From Cellulomonas composti (GTDB lineage Bacteria; Actinomycetota; Actinomycetes; Actinomycetales; Cellulomonadaceae): a stretch of 64,000 nucleotides of DNA. Made by a program: the position numbers and the translations under genes. This document shows positions 37,876 through 46,880 of the stretch, in pieces (the first letter of the stretch is position 1; every line of letters begins with the position of its first letter). Location: positions 62,001-126,000 of the forward strand of contig NZ_BJWG01000006.1 in the NCBI RefSeq assembly GCF_007990245.1. The letters are read 5' to 3'. Below the pieces are notes generated by a model that did no database searches, was not told the origin of the DNA, and saw nothing but the letters and a program-made list of their open reading frames with translations.

Positions 37876-37903
37876 TTCACCCTTCCGCCCGGCGCGCTCA
37901 CCC
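37876..37903 (-). promoter_or_regulatory. TTCACCC direct-repeat pair upstream of wzy
   Basis: TTCACCC (37876-37882) and CTCACCC (37897-37903) are 21 bp apart and read GGGTGAA toward the wzy-like gene. CGGACA (37857-37862) lies next to them. The same arrangement recurs at 43617, 54276 and 58036; a regulator site is inferred. Confidence 0.5.
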
Positions 37904-37917
37904 GACGGGGCGCAGCC

Positions 37918-39003
37918 TCACGGCGCGGGCGCTGCGACCGCCCCCCGATCGCCGGCCGACCGCCCGGACCGGGTCCGGCCGAGCAGGAACGGCGCCTCGA
38001 ACAGCCACCGCACGGGAACCCGGTCACGCGACGAGGCGAGCACGGCACCGACCACGAGCCCCGAGATCCACAGCGCGGGGATCATCACCCACCACGGCGC
38101 ACGCAGCTCGACGAGCACCGCGACCGCACCGAGCATCACCGGGAAGTGCGAGGTGTAGTACACGATCGAGTTGCGGCCGACGTGCCGCAGCCGTCCGGTC
38201 CACCGGTGCCCCAGCCGCGCGGCGACGACGACCGCGACGAGGATGCCGGCCACCGACAGCGGCACGAACAGCGACCGGTAGTTCACGTCGCGGTTGATCC
38301 CCGAGGCCACCGCGAACCCGAACGCGAGGACCGCCATCACCGCGACCAGCACCCGACGACCCCGCAGCCACGTCGGCAGGTCCCCGAGCGTCTGCACCGC
38401 CCACGCGCCGCCGAAGAAGAACACCGCGTAGAAGAGCATCCGGTGCTGCTGCGGAGCGTCCACGAGCGCGGCGCCGACGAGACAGACGAGCGGGGGCACG
38501 GCCGCCGGCACCCGGCGCAGCAGCGGTGCGACGAGGTAGTAGCAGCCGATGTAGAACAGGAACCACAGGTAGGACGTCGCGATGTACAGGTGCGGGTTCC
38601 ACAGCGGGTAGTCGGTGCCCTTGATCGCGAAGAAGACCAACGCCCACACGAAGTACGGCCACCAGATCAGCGCGATCTTGCCGCGGTAGTACTGCCCGAG
38701 AGGCTTGTTCAGCGATCGCGGCAGCAGCAGGCCGGACAGGAACATCAGTGTCGGCATCCGATACGGCAGCAGGGCGTCGTTGAACGCCACGACCGCCGCG
38801 GGGACCGCGACCCCCTCGATCCTCGGCAGGGAGGTCGCGTGCCACAGCAGCATGAGCAGGATCGCGGTGCCGCGCAGGGTGTCCATCCACTCCATGCGCA
38901 CGCGCGCCGCCGGCGGAGCGGCCGGGGCGACCTCCGCCCCGGCGGCTCCGCCGTCGGTCACTTCTCTCGGCTCCGCCGCGAGGTCCTGCTCGGACGACCT
39001 CAT
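37918..39003 (-). CDS. Acyltransferase family 3 membrane protein, second copy
   Basis: A 361-residue acyltransferase-3 protein. About 35 cytoplasmic residues precede RMEWMDTLRGTAILLMLLWHATSLP, with the family Arg and His. Some ten helices follow, containing the conserved WFLFYIGCYYL and RMPTLMFLSGLLLPRSL. It differs clearly from the acyltransferase at 32857, so the polymer may bear two kinds of acyl group. It lies just downstream of the giant secreted protein gene (18 bp), in the same direction, and likely shares its transcript. The CTCACGG at its stop extends the upstream repeat pair of the wzy gene loosely. Confidence 0.85.
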   Translation of the reverse strand: MRSSEQDLAAEPREVTDGGAAGAEVAPAAPPAARVRMEWMDTLRGTAILLMLLWHATSLPRIEGVAVPAAVVAFNDALLPYRMPTLMFLSGLLLPRSLNKPLGQYYRGKIALIWWPYFVWALVFFAIKGTDYPLWNPHLYIATSYLWFLFYIGCYYLVAPLLRRVPAAVPPLVCLVGAALVDAPQQHRMLFYAVFFFGGAWAVQTLGDLPTWLRGRRVLVAVMAVLAFGFAVASGINRDVNYRSLFVPLSVAGILVAVVVAARLGHRWTGRLRHVGRNSIVYYTSHFPVMLGAVAVLVELRAPWWVMIPALWISGLVVGAVLASSRDRVPVRWLFEAPFLLGRTRSGRSAGDRGAVAAPAP

Positions 39004-39021
39004 CCGCCGCCGTTCTCCTCG

Positions 39022-42000
39022 CTACTCGACACCGACCGACTTCAGGTCGTCCCAGGTGAACAGGACCGGCCCGTTGGTGGTCGACGCTGCCACGTACTGG
39101 CCCAGTCCGACACCCCCGGCGTCCTGCAGCTCGGCCGTCGTGTCGGTCGCCGTGAGCCGCCACGTGGCCGGCTCGGTCGCGCCGGTCCACACGTTCCCGC
39201 GGATCGTCGTGGTCCCGGAGCCCACCGCCTGCAGGTGGAACTTGAGCTGCGTGCCCGGTGCGTACGTGACACCGGTCAGCGTCGCCGTCGCGAGGGTCGT
39301 CTCACCCGACGACAGTCGCCGCAGGAGCTGCACCGAGACGGCACCCGTCTGCGTGACCTTCGCGTTGAGCGCGTACTCGGACGTCCAGCTGCCGCCGGTG
39401 CGGGCCGACACCCAGGCGCTCACCGTGCCCACGTTCGACAGCTTGTCCAGGACGAGCGTCCCGGTCACGTCGACGTCCTGTCCCGACGCCGCGTCGAGAC
39501 GCGCCTTCGGGGTCGAGCCGGCGTTCACCGTGACGGTGCCGGTCGTGCCCGTCACCTTGAACAGCGAGGCCGCACCCGCGAGGGTCCACGCGCCGCCCGT
39601 GTCCGCCGTGCCCCAGCCGCTGGCCGAGGTCCGGGTGAACGTCTCGGACCCGAACACCACGGGCCCGGTCGGGGCCGTGACGGTCACGGTCTGCGTGGTG
39701 GCCGAGCTGTCCAAGCCGTCGTCGTCGGTGACGACCAGCGTCACCGTGTGGTCGCCGGCGGTCGAGAACGTGTGGCTGGCCGTCGAGGCGGAGCCTCCGC
39801 CGACGACACCGTCGAACGCCCAGCGGTAGGACACCACCGTGCCGTCGGGGTCCGTCGAGCTGGTGCCGACGACGTTGACCGTCAGATCGCTCGGCGTCCA
39901 GGTGAACGCGGCCGTCGGGGCCTGGTTCACGGGGAGCGGGAACGTCGTCACGGTCTGGGTCGACGCCACGCTCACCGCGCCGTCGTCGTCGGTCACCACC
40001 AGGGAGACCGTGTGGTCACCCGGCGTGCCGAACGTGAACGAGTCCGTCGGCCCGTGCTCGTCCGAGACCACGCCGTCGAACGACCACTGGTAGGAGGCCA
40101 CCGTGCCGTCGACGTCGCTCGACGTCGACCCGTCCACGTCGACCGTCAGGTGGTCCACCGTCGGGACGAACGCGGCTGTCGGCGCCTGGTTGGGCGGCGT
40201 GACCGTGACGGATCCGTTCGCCGTCGCGGTCGCGCCGTCGTCGTCGGTCACGACGAGCGTCACCGCGTACGTGCCGCCCGCCGCGTACAGGTGCGACGGG
40301 TTGGCCAGCGTCGAGGTGCCGCCGTCACCGAACGTCCACGCGTAGCCGACGACCGTGCCGTCGGTGTCCGTCGACGTCGAGGTGAACTGCGCCGAGAGGT
40401 CGCTCGTGGTGCTCGTGAACGACGCCGTCGGCGCCTGGTTCGGCACGGTCCCGGTCCCCAGCGCGTAGTGCTGGGCGACCTGCGCCGGCGTGAGCGCGAT
40501 CGAGTAGACCGCGACCTCGTCGATCGCACCGTTGAACCACGGCTGCGGTCCCCAGGTCGTGTCGCCGCCGATGCGCCAGTAGCCGGTGTACGCCTGCGCC
40601 TGGGTCTGCGGGTTCGTGCCCTGGAGCGTGCCGTCGACGTACAGCTTCATGCCGTCGGGCGACTGGGTCGCCACCATGTGGTGCCAGGCGTTGTCGCGGT
40701 ACGTGCCGCTGGTCGTGATGGTGTTCGTCGTCCCGGTCCAGACGCCGAACGTCAGCCGGCCGTCGGTCTCCATGTAGACGTGCCGGTCGTAGCTGCTCGA
40801 GGTGCCCGTCGTCGCGTCGCCGAAGCCGATGAGCTTGCCACCGTTGGACGTGCTCGTCCGGAACCACAGCTCCTCGCTGTAGGTCGTCGGGTTGACGGCC
40901 GCGTTCACGGCGCTGACGAGGTTGTTGGCCCCCCCGTTGAAGGACACGCCGCGGTTGTTCGCCGGACCCTGCACGCCGCTGACCACGTTGCGCGTCACGG
41001 TACCTCGATACGTGCCCGTGTTGCCGAACGCGCCCGAGTCGGCCGCCGTGCTCACGCCGTTCCCCTCGCCGAGCCGCCAGAACAGGTCCGGGCTGAGCCC
41101 GAACACCGCGGCGCCGTAGGCGTCGGCGGGTGCGGTCGGAAGCGTCGAGGTCCGGCCCGAGGCGACCCAGTGCGCGTCGACCTGAGCGGTCGTGAGCGCG
41201 GTCGGGTACAGCGACACGTCGTCGATGTCACCCGAGAAGTACGCGGCACCGGACCACGGCGTGTCGCCGCCGATGCGCCAGTAGCCCGAGTACGACTGCG
41301 CCGAGGTCACGTCCGTGCGCCGGCCCACGCGCGTCCCGTCCACGAACAGCTGCATGCCGCCCGCACCGAGGGTCGCGACCACCTGGTGCCACTGACCGTT
41401 GTTGTAGGACTTGCTGCTCTGCAGCGTCTGCGACGAGCCGGGGTAGACGCCGAACAGGAGCCGGCCCGACGTGTCCATGTAGATGTGCCGGTCGTAGTTG
41501 TTCGAGTTGCCGGTCTTCGCGTTGCCGAAGCCGACGATCTTGCCGCCGGCCGTCGTCGTCGTGCGGAACCACGCCTCGATCGAGAACGTCTGCGGTCCGG
41601 AGATCGAGGTCTGCGTCGCCGCGAACCCGCTGGTCGAGCCGTCGAAGTGCGCCGCCGTGTTGAGGTCGCCCGAGATCGCACCCGTCACGCCGCGCGTCAC
41701 GCCGCTGCCCGCGACGGCCGGCAGTCCGCCCGCCCAGTCGGTCACGCCCGAGCCCGAGGGCTCACCGAGCCGCCAGAAGGAGGTCGCCTCGTCGCCGAAC
41801 ACCGCGCCGGCGTACGCGCTCAGCTCGTCCGTCGAGTTGACGGTCACGCTCACCGCAGGCGTCCGCGCGACGTTCCCGTACGGGTCGGTCGCGGTGACGA
41901 TGTACTGCTGCGTGCTGCCCAGCGGGAGCCCGGTGTCGTTGACCAGCGTGGTCACCGGCTTCCAGAACTTGGCCGTGATGGTCTTGGTGCTGATGGGTGT

Positions 42001-43503
42001 GGTGCTCGTCGAGCCGCGGTAGACGCGGTACGTGAGCGTCTCGTTGTCACGGTCCCACGTCGTCGGGAAGGTCACGCGCACCTGGCCCTTGACGAACGAC
42101 GACGCGCCGGCCGTCCACGGGTTGCCCTCGACGTCCGCGGTCAGCGGACCACGCTGGTTCGGCGCGATGCTCGGCACCGCGAACCGGACGAGACCCTGCT
42201 GCCCCTTGTTGTTCACACCCGGGAACTCGCCGCCGAACACGACGTACTGATCGTTGCCGGTGACGCTCCAGCCGGCCTGGCCCTGACCGGTGAACGTGCC
42301 GGAGATGAAGTCCGGGTACCACGTCAGCAGCGACGGAGCGGGCTCGCCGACGTGGTCCGGGTAGCCGTAGATGTCCGCGGTGTTGACGCCGGTGGCCTGC
42401 TCGCTGAACGCCGTGCCGTAGTGGATCTGCCACGGGTCGGTCTGCGGGAAGCCGCCCATGTTGCCGCAGTAGTGCTGGTGCGTCGCGAGGTACACCGCGC
42501 CGCCCATCGTGAACGACTGGTAGCCGTCGCCGTGGCAGTCGGCGACCCAGTCGACCGTGCCGGAGGGCGCGTCGAGCTTGAAGACGCCCTCGACGTTGCC
42601 CCCTGAGCCGAAGTGGTAGCCCGTGCCGTAGACCTTGGCGCCGTCGACGTTGAGGTCGAGGATCGCCGACGCGTTGCCCGCGTTGCGGATCGTCGAGTTG
42701 GCGGGGAGCGGGATCGCGGCACCCGTGACCGGGTCCACCGTGCCCAGCCCGTAGAACGACGTGCCGGCCAGCTGCGTGAACCGACCGCCCACGAAGACCT
42801 TGTCCGCCGCGGGCGAGTAGGCCAGCGACGTCACCGCCGCGTTCGCGTCGGCCTGGAACGACGTGAGCGCTCCGGTCTGCCCGTCGAGCGCCGCGAGGTA
42901 CATCCGGGGAACGAGCGTCCCGCCCGTCTGGCTCGCGACCGACTTGAAGTTCCCACCCACGTAGACGGTGGTGTTGCTCGCCGCGATCGCCAGGCCCGCC
43001 GACGCCAGGGTGGGCCGGAAGGCCGCGACCACCTGGTTGGTGGCGGTGTCGATCGCCGCGACGCGGACGTGGTAGACGCCGTCGACCTTGTTGAAGTCGC
43101 CGGTCACGTACACGCGCCTGCCGTCGGGCGAACGCGTGATCGCACGCGCCTGCCCGTCGAGGCTGGGCGCGAAACTCTGGATCAGGTTGCCGGTCGTGAT
43201 GTCGAACGCCAGGAGGTTGTTGCGCACGACGGTGTTCACACCGGGCGCAGCCCCCGCGGGCCGGGCCGTCGTGAACTTGCCCGCGACGTAGACGGTCGTG
43301 CCGACCACGACCTGGTCCCACACGACACCGTCGATCTGCACCGTCGGCAGCGCGTCGGTCGAGACCGTCGGCGGTGTGCTCGGGCTGGTCGGGTCCAACG
43401 GCACGGTGTCCGCGCTCGCCGGCATGGCGAGGCCGATCGTCGTCATCGCCGCGACCGCGACGACCGCCGCGAGGCGTCGCGCCGTCTTCGTGTTCCTGAG
43501 CAT
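39022..43503 (-). CDS. Giant secreted protein: propeller-like region, two LamG, three PKD, C-terminal GWG module
   Basis: A 1493-residue secreted protein. The signal peptide (basic RNTKTARR, hydrophobic core, AMPASA cleavage) covers about 31 residues. Residues 50-470 hold repeats with AGKFTT, TGDFNK, VGGNFKS and VGGRFTQ, like delta-60 or beta-propeller repeats. A fibronectin-like stretch follows. Two LamG domains begin near residues 574 (FWRLGEPSG) and 811 (FWRLGEGNG), each with YDRHxYM and YxGYWRIGGDT motifs. Three PKD domains start near 1021, 1107 and 1193 (NQAPTA). The last 200 residues are a GWG module (SGWGTADTGGAW). There is no sortase signal or anchor. It probably binds or organises the polysaccharide; catalytic activity is not shown. 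Confidence 0.85.
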   Translation of the reverse strand: MLRNTKTARRLAAVVAVAAMTTIGLAMPASADTVPLDPTSPSTPPTVSTDALPTVQIDGVVWDQVVVGTTVYVAGKFTTARPAGAAPGVNTVVRNNLLAFDITTGNLIQSFAPSLDGQARAITRSPDGRRVYVTGDFNKVDGVYHVRVAAIDTATNQVVAAFRPTLASAGLAIAASNTTVYVGGNFKSVASQTGGTLVPRMYLAALDGQTGALTSFQADANAAVTSLAYSPAADKVFVGGRFTQLAGTSFYGLGTVDPVTGAAIPLPANSTIRNAGNASAILDLNVDGAKVYGTGYHFGSGGNVEGVFKLDAPSGTVDWVADCHGDGYQSFTMGGAVYLATHQHYCGNMGGFPQTDPWQIHYGTAFSEQATGVNTADIYGYPDHVGEPAPSLLTWYPDFISGTFTGQGQAGWSVTGNDQYVVFGGEFPGVNNKGQQGLVRFAVPSIAPNQRGPLTADVEGNPWTAGASSFVKGQVRVTFPTTWDRDNETLTYRVYRGSTSTTPISTKTITAKFWKPVTTLVNDTGLPLGSTQQYIVTATDPYGNVARTPAVSVTVNSTDELSAYAGAVFGDEATSFWRLGEPSGSGVTDWAGGLPAVAGSGVTRGVTGAISGDLNTAAHFDGSTSGFAATQTSISGPQTFSIEAWFRTTTTAGGKIVGFGNAKTGNSNNYDRHIYMDTSGRLLFGVYPGSSQTLQSSKSYNNGQWHQVVATLGAGGMQLFVDGTRVGRRTDVTSAQSYSGYWRIGGDTPWSGAAYFSGDIDDVSLYPTALTTAQVDAHWVASGRTSTLPTAPADAYGAAVFGLSPDLFWRLGEGNGVSTAADSGAFGNTGTYRGTVTRNVVSGVQGPANNRGVSFNGGANNLVSAVNAAVNPTTYSEELWFRTSTSNGGKLIGFGDATTGTSSSYDRHVYMETDGRLTFGVWTGTTNTITTSGTYRDNAWHHMVATQSPDGMKLYVDGTLQGTNPQTQAQAYTGYWRIGGDTTWGPQPWFNGAIDEVAVYSIALTPAQVAQHYALGTGTVPNQAPTASFTSTTSDLSAQFTSTSTDTDGTVVGYAWTFGDGGTSTLANPSHLYAAGGTYAVTLVVTDDDGATATANGSVTVTPPNQAPTAAFVPTVDHLTVDVDGSTSSDVDGTVASYQWSFDGVVSDEHGPTDSFTFGTPGDHTVSLVVTDDDGAVSVASTQTVTTFPLPVNQAPTAAFTWTPSDLTVNVVGTSSTDPDGTVVSYRWAFDGVVGGGSASTASHTFSTAGDHTVTLVVTDDDGLDSSATTQTVTVTAPTGPVVFGSETFTRTSASGWGTADTGGAWTLAGAASLFKVTGTTGTVTVNAGSTPKARLDAASGQDVDVTGTLVLDKLSNVGTVSAWVSARTGGSWTSEYALNAKVTQTGAVSVQLLRRLSSGETTLATATLTGVTYAPGTQLKFHLQAVGSGTTTIRGNVWTGATEPATWRLTATDTTAELQDAGGVGLGQYVAASTTNGPVLFTWDDLKSVGVE

Positions 43504-43616
43504 TCGGCCCCGCCCTTCGCCGCGTGCGAACGAGTGCACGCACGCACGACTGCATATTTCGGACAAGGCGGACGATATACGCACATTGGACACGCGTCCG
43601 AGGGTGCTGGGCGCAG

Positions 43617-43646
43617 TTCACCCGCACCACCGGGCGGATTCACCCG
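43617..43646 (-). promoter_or_regulatory. TTCACCCG direct-repeat pair upstream of the giant secreted protein
   Basis: TTCACCCG occurs at 43617-43624 and 43639-43646, 22 bp apart, 114-143 bp upstream of the start. CGGACA lies at 43560-43565. The second copy touches the terminator hairpin of the neighbouring gene. Confidence 0.55.
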
Positions 43647-43659
43647 GGAGGGTCTCCCG
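43645..43659 (-). terminator. Hairpin after the anchored Pro/Thr-rich protein gene
   Basis: CGGGAG-GGT-CTCCCG, a perfect 6-bp stem with a 3-nt loop, lies 10 bp past the stop of the gene at 43669. Confidence 0.45.
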
Positions 43660-43668
43660 ACGGTTGCC

Positions 43669-44382
43669 TCAGCGCGGAACGAGGCCCTGGAACACGATCG
43701 GGGCGAGATCCGGCGCGAGGTCGACGAACGCGGCGAGCGGCAGGTCGTCGGGGTCGCCCGCGGCGAAGACGTACGTCGCGGTCGCGCTCGTCCCGGGTGC
43801 GAGCGGGGCCGTGGGGACGGAGACGCGCGGGTCGGAGTCGACCGAGGCGAGCGGGATGCCCGCGGCGCCGGCGAACAGGCTCACCTGGAGGGTCGACGGG
43901 TCGTAGGGCTCCGACGAGTCGTTGCGCAGGACGAGTGTGAGCGCGTAGGCGGGACCCGAGACCTCACCGGGACCGGTCCCCTGCGACTCGACGTCCTTCA
44001 CCTGCGTGACCTCGGCCGCGACCCCGCCGACGACCCCGGGCTCACCCGGCGGGGGCTGCGTGGGCTCACGGTCGTCGATCGGCGGGACCGGGACCAGCGG
44101 GACGTCGGGCGGCGTCGCGTCGGGGGTCGGCTCGGGCGTCGGCTCGGGCGAAGGCGTCGCGTCGGCGGTGGGCGCCTCGGTGGGTGCGACGGTCGGCTCC
44201 GGCGACGGCGTGGGCGACGCGGTCGCGGGGCCGGTGGACGACGAGCCGGCATCGGGGGTCGCGTCGTCGTCGGACGCGGCGTTCACCCCGACGAGCACCG
44301 CGACGAGAGCCACGACGACCACGGCGGTGCCGCCGATCCACCACCAACGCCGCGAGCTCGTCGGCTCGGCCTCGTCGGACAT
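43669..44382 (-). CDS. Membrane-anchored protein with Pro/Thr/Glu-rich linker and DUF4352-like domain
   Basis: The 237-residue product starts with a short cytoplasmic part and one helix (WWWIGGTAVVVVALVAVLVGV, about 13-33). An extended linker of TPSPEPTVAPTEAP type follows (about 38-95), then a C-terminal beta-sandwich region (ALTLVLRNDSSEPYDPSTLQVSLFAG and ATYVFAAG), which resembles DUF4352 or telokin-like domains. The linker would let the sandwich reach through the wall. GGGGAGGGG precedes the ATG. It lies upstream of the giant secreted protein with a hairpin between. Role unknown; a sensor or docking part at the surface is an inference. Confidence 0.7.
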   Translation of the reverse strand: MSDEAEPTSSRRWWWIGGTAVVVVALVAVLVGVNAASDDDATPDAGSSSTGPATASPTPSPEPTVAPTEAPTADATPSPEPTPEPTPDATPPDVPLVPVPPIDDREPTQPPPGEPGVVGGVAAEVTQVKDVESQGTGPGEVSGPAYALTLVLRNDSSEPYDPSTLQVSLFAGAAGIPLASVDSDPRVSVPTAPLAPGTSATATYVFAAGDPDDLPLAAFVDLAPDLAPIVFQGLVPR

Positions 44383-44571
44383 CTTCCCCACCCCTCCCCG
44401 GGCGGCCGTCCAGCAGCCCGCAGGCCGCAAGTATGACGCTCACCTGCGGCGCGAGGTGGCGTCGGCGGACACAAGCACCCGGGTGATCTCTCGGACAAGT
44501 CGACCGAGAAGGGACAGCGCCAACCTAGACTCACGCCGTTGTCGGCGGCAGCCGAGCCGGAGGAGGCCGAC

Positions 44572-45657
44572 GTGAGGGTGCTGGTCCTGTGGGCCGACGA
44601 CCGCTCGACCAATCTCGGGGTGCGCGCGCTCGCCGCGGGCACCGCGGAGCTCGCGCAGCGGTCGTGGCCGGGTGCGGAGGTCGTGCACCTCTACTACGGC
44701 TCGGCGGTCAGCCCGATGCCGTTGGGCAGCTGGCGCCGGCTCGTGCAGGCACGGTTCGACCCCCGGCTCCCGCTGCGTGACTGGCTCGCGGACTTCGACG
44801 TCGCGATCGACACCCGCGGCGGCGACTCGTTCGCCGACATCTACGGGCGCGGGCGCCTCCTGAGCCAGAGCCTCGTCGCGCAGCTCGCGGTCGGCGCCGG
44901 CACCCCGGTGGTCCTCGGTCCGCAGACCGTGGGCCCGTTCGACTCGCGCCGAGGCCGCGCCATGGCCCGCTGGACGCTGCGGCACAGCGCCGCCGTGATC
45001 GCGCGGGACGCGGTGAGCGCGCAGTACGCACAGCGGCTCGGACGACCCGTCGACCTGCTGGCGACCGACGTCGTGTTCGCGCTGCCCCGCCCGGCCGTCG
45101 AGCGCACACGCGACGTGCTGCTCAACGTCTCCGGGCTGCTCTGGACGCCGAACCCGCACGTGGACCACCTGCGCTACCGCGAGACCGTGCTCGATCTGAG
45201 CCGCAAGCTCGTCGCGTCGGGGCGGCACGTCTCGCTGCTCGCGCACGTGCTCGACGCCGCCGGGCCCGACAACGACGTCCCCGCGGTGCGTGAGGCCGCC
45301 ACGCTGCTGGACGACCCCGACGTCGCGGTCCTGGTCCCCGACGACCTCACGCACGTGCGCGAGCTCACGGCGTCCGCGCAGCTCGTCATCGGCTCGCGCA
45401 TGCACGCGTGCCTCAACGCGCTCTCGACCGGCACCCCGGCGGTCCCGCTCGCGTACTCACGCAAGTTCGCGCCGCTGCTCGCCGACCTCGGCTGGGCGCA
45501 CACGGTCGACCTGCGCTCGTCGTCGGCGCCCGTGGACGAGGTCCTCGACGTCGCGCAACGGCCCCTCTCCGACGACGTGGCCGGCGTGCTGCACCGCGCC
45601 GACGAGCTGCTCGAGCCCGTGACCGCGACGCTGCAGGCGGCGGGGGCGCCCCGGTGA
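44572..45657 (+). CDS. Polysaccharide pyruvyl transferase family protein
   Basis: The 361-residue protein begins VRVLVLWADDRSTNLGVRAL, has the central RGGDSFADIYG and VVLGPQTVGPF, and ends with the family signature GSRMHACLNALSTGTPAV followed by YSRKF. Such enzymes add a pyruvate ketal from phosphoenolpyruvate to sugars, giving the polymer negative charge. GTG 44572 is used because GGAGGAGG lies at 44559-44566. It overlaps the next gene by four bases (GTGA), so it is coupled to the FrhB-like protein and the flippase in one transcript. Confidence 0.9.
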   Translation: MRVLVLWADDRSTNLGVRALAAGTAELAQRSWPGAEVVHLYYGSAVSPMPLGSWRRLVQARFDPRLPLRDWLADFDVAIDTRGGDSFADIYGRGRLLSQSLVAQLAVGAGTPVVLGPQTVGPFDSRRGRAMARWTLRHSAAVIARDAVSAQYAQRLGRPVDLLATDVVFALPRPAVERTRDVLLNVSGLLWTPNPHVDHLRYRETVLDLSRKLVASGRHVSLLAHVLDAAGPDNDVPAVREAATLLDDPDVAVLVPDDLTHVRELTASAQLVIGSRMHACLNALSTGTPAVPLAYSRKFAPLLADLGWAHTVDLRSSSAPVDEVLDVAQRPLSDDVAGVLHRADELLEPVTATLQAAGAPR

Positions 45658-46880
45658 GGCACGACCTCGACACAGCGATCGCCGGCGTCGTCGCGGCCGG
45701 GCTCTGCTCGGGCTGCGGCGCGTGCACGCTCCTCGACGACGGCCTCACGATGCGGATGTCGGCGGCCGGGTTCGCGCGACCCGGGCGCACCCGGCCCGCG
45801 GCCGCGACCACCTCCTCGGCCGCGGCGTCCTCGCAGGTGCGGCGGTTCGACCAGGTCTGCCCGGGCCGGAACGTCGCCGCGCAACGGCCGCCCGGCGCGA
45901 CCCGGCACCCGCTGCTCGGTCCCGTCCTGGGCTGCTGGGAGGCGTGGGCGCTCGACCCGGAGCTGCGCCGGCAGGGCAGCAGCGGCGGCGTGCTCACCGC
46001 GCTGCAGGCCTGGCTCGTCGAGACCGGGGAGGCCGTCCGTTCGGTCGCCGCGGGTGCCGCGCCCGACCCCCGTCGGACGGTCGCGGTGCAGATCACGACA
46101 CGCGACGAGGCGCTCGCCGCCGCGGGCTCGCGGTACGCACCGGTGGCCGTGTGCGCCGAACCCGCGGCCTCGGACGCCGCGGGCGTGACCGTCGGCAAGC
46201 CGTGCGAGGTGAGCGCGCTGCGAGCGCTTACGGCCGGCGGCCCGGCGCCCGTGCTCCTCTCCTTCTTCTGCGCCGGCACCCCGTCCCAGCGGGCCACCGA
46301 CGCGGTGCTCGCCGACCTCGGCATCGGCCCCGACGAACCGCTCGCGTCGCTCTGGTACCGCGGTCACGGCTGGCCGGGCCGGTTCACGGCCACGACCGAC
46401 GACGGCCGCGAGGCGTCGGCGTCGTACGAGGAGTCCTGGGGCACCACGCTGGGCCCGGCGGTGCAGTGGCGCTGCAAGGTGTGCCCCGACGGCATCGGCG
46501 AGAGCGCGGACGTCACCGCCGGGGACCTGTGGACCACCGACGAACGCGGCTACCCGTTGTTCGCCGAGTCGGACGGCGTGAGTGCGCTGGTCGCGCGCAC
46601 ACCACGCGGGCTGGACATCGTGCAGCGCGCGTTCGCGGCGGGCGTCCTGGCGGGACGTCCGGTCGAGCCCGACGAGGTCGTGGGCGTCCAGCCGCTGCAG
46701 CGCGCCCGCCGCAGCACGCTCGCCGGACGCCTGGTCGGTGCCCGGCTCGGCGGCGCCCGGGTCCCGCGCTACCGCGGGTTCGGCCTGCTGAGGCTCGCGG
46801 CGGGCGACGTCCGGGCCGCCGTCCGCACGGCGCGCGGGACCTTCCGGCGCGTGCGCGCGGGGGTCGCGCGGGAGACATGA
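45654..46880 (+). CDS. FrhB-like (coenzyme F420 hydrogenase/dehydrogenase beta subunit) iron-sulfur protein
   Basis: The 408-residue protein has an N-terminal cysteine motif CSGCGAC (residues 20-26) and a later CPG (about residue 70), the ligand set of a ferredoxin-type cluster. The FrhB N- and C-terminal domains follow, with SSGGVLTALQAWLVETG, VGKPCEVSALRAL, FFCAGTPSQ, QWRCKVCPDGIGESADVTAGDLW and ESDGVSALVARTPRG. Family members reduce flavin- or F420-linked substrates; several occur in polysaccharide clusters next to pyruvyltransferases, but their reaction is not settled. It overlaps the pyruvyltransferase stop and the flippase start (ATGA). Confidence 0.85.
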   Translation: MRHDLDTAIAGVVAAGLCSGCGACTLLDDGLTMRMSAAGFARPGRTRPAAATTSSAAASSQVRRFDQVCPGRNVAAQRPPGATRHPLLGPVLGCWEAWALDPELRRQGSSGGVLTALQAWLVETGEAVRSVAAGAAPDPRRTVAVQITTRDEALAAAGSRYAPVAVCAEPAASDAAGVTVGKPCEVSALRALTAGGPAPVLLSFFCAGTPSQRATDAVLADLGIGPDEPLASLWYRGHGWPGRFTATTDDGREASASYEESWGTTLGPAVQWRCKVCPDGIGESADVTAGDLWTTDERGYPLFAESDGVSALVARTPRGLDIVQRAFAAGVLAGRPVEPDEVVGVQPLQRARRSTLAGRLVGARLGGARVPRYRGFGLLRLAAGDVRAAVRTARGTFRRVRAGVARET

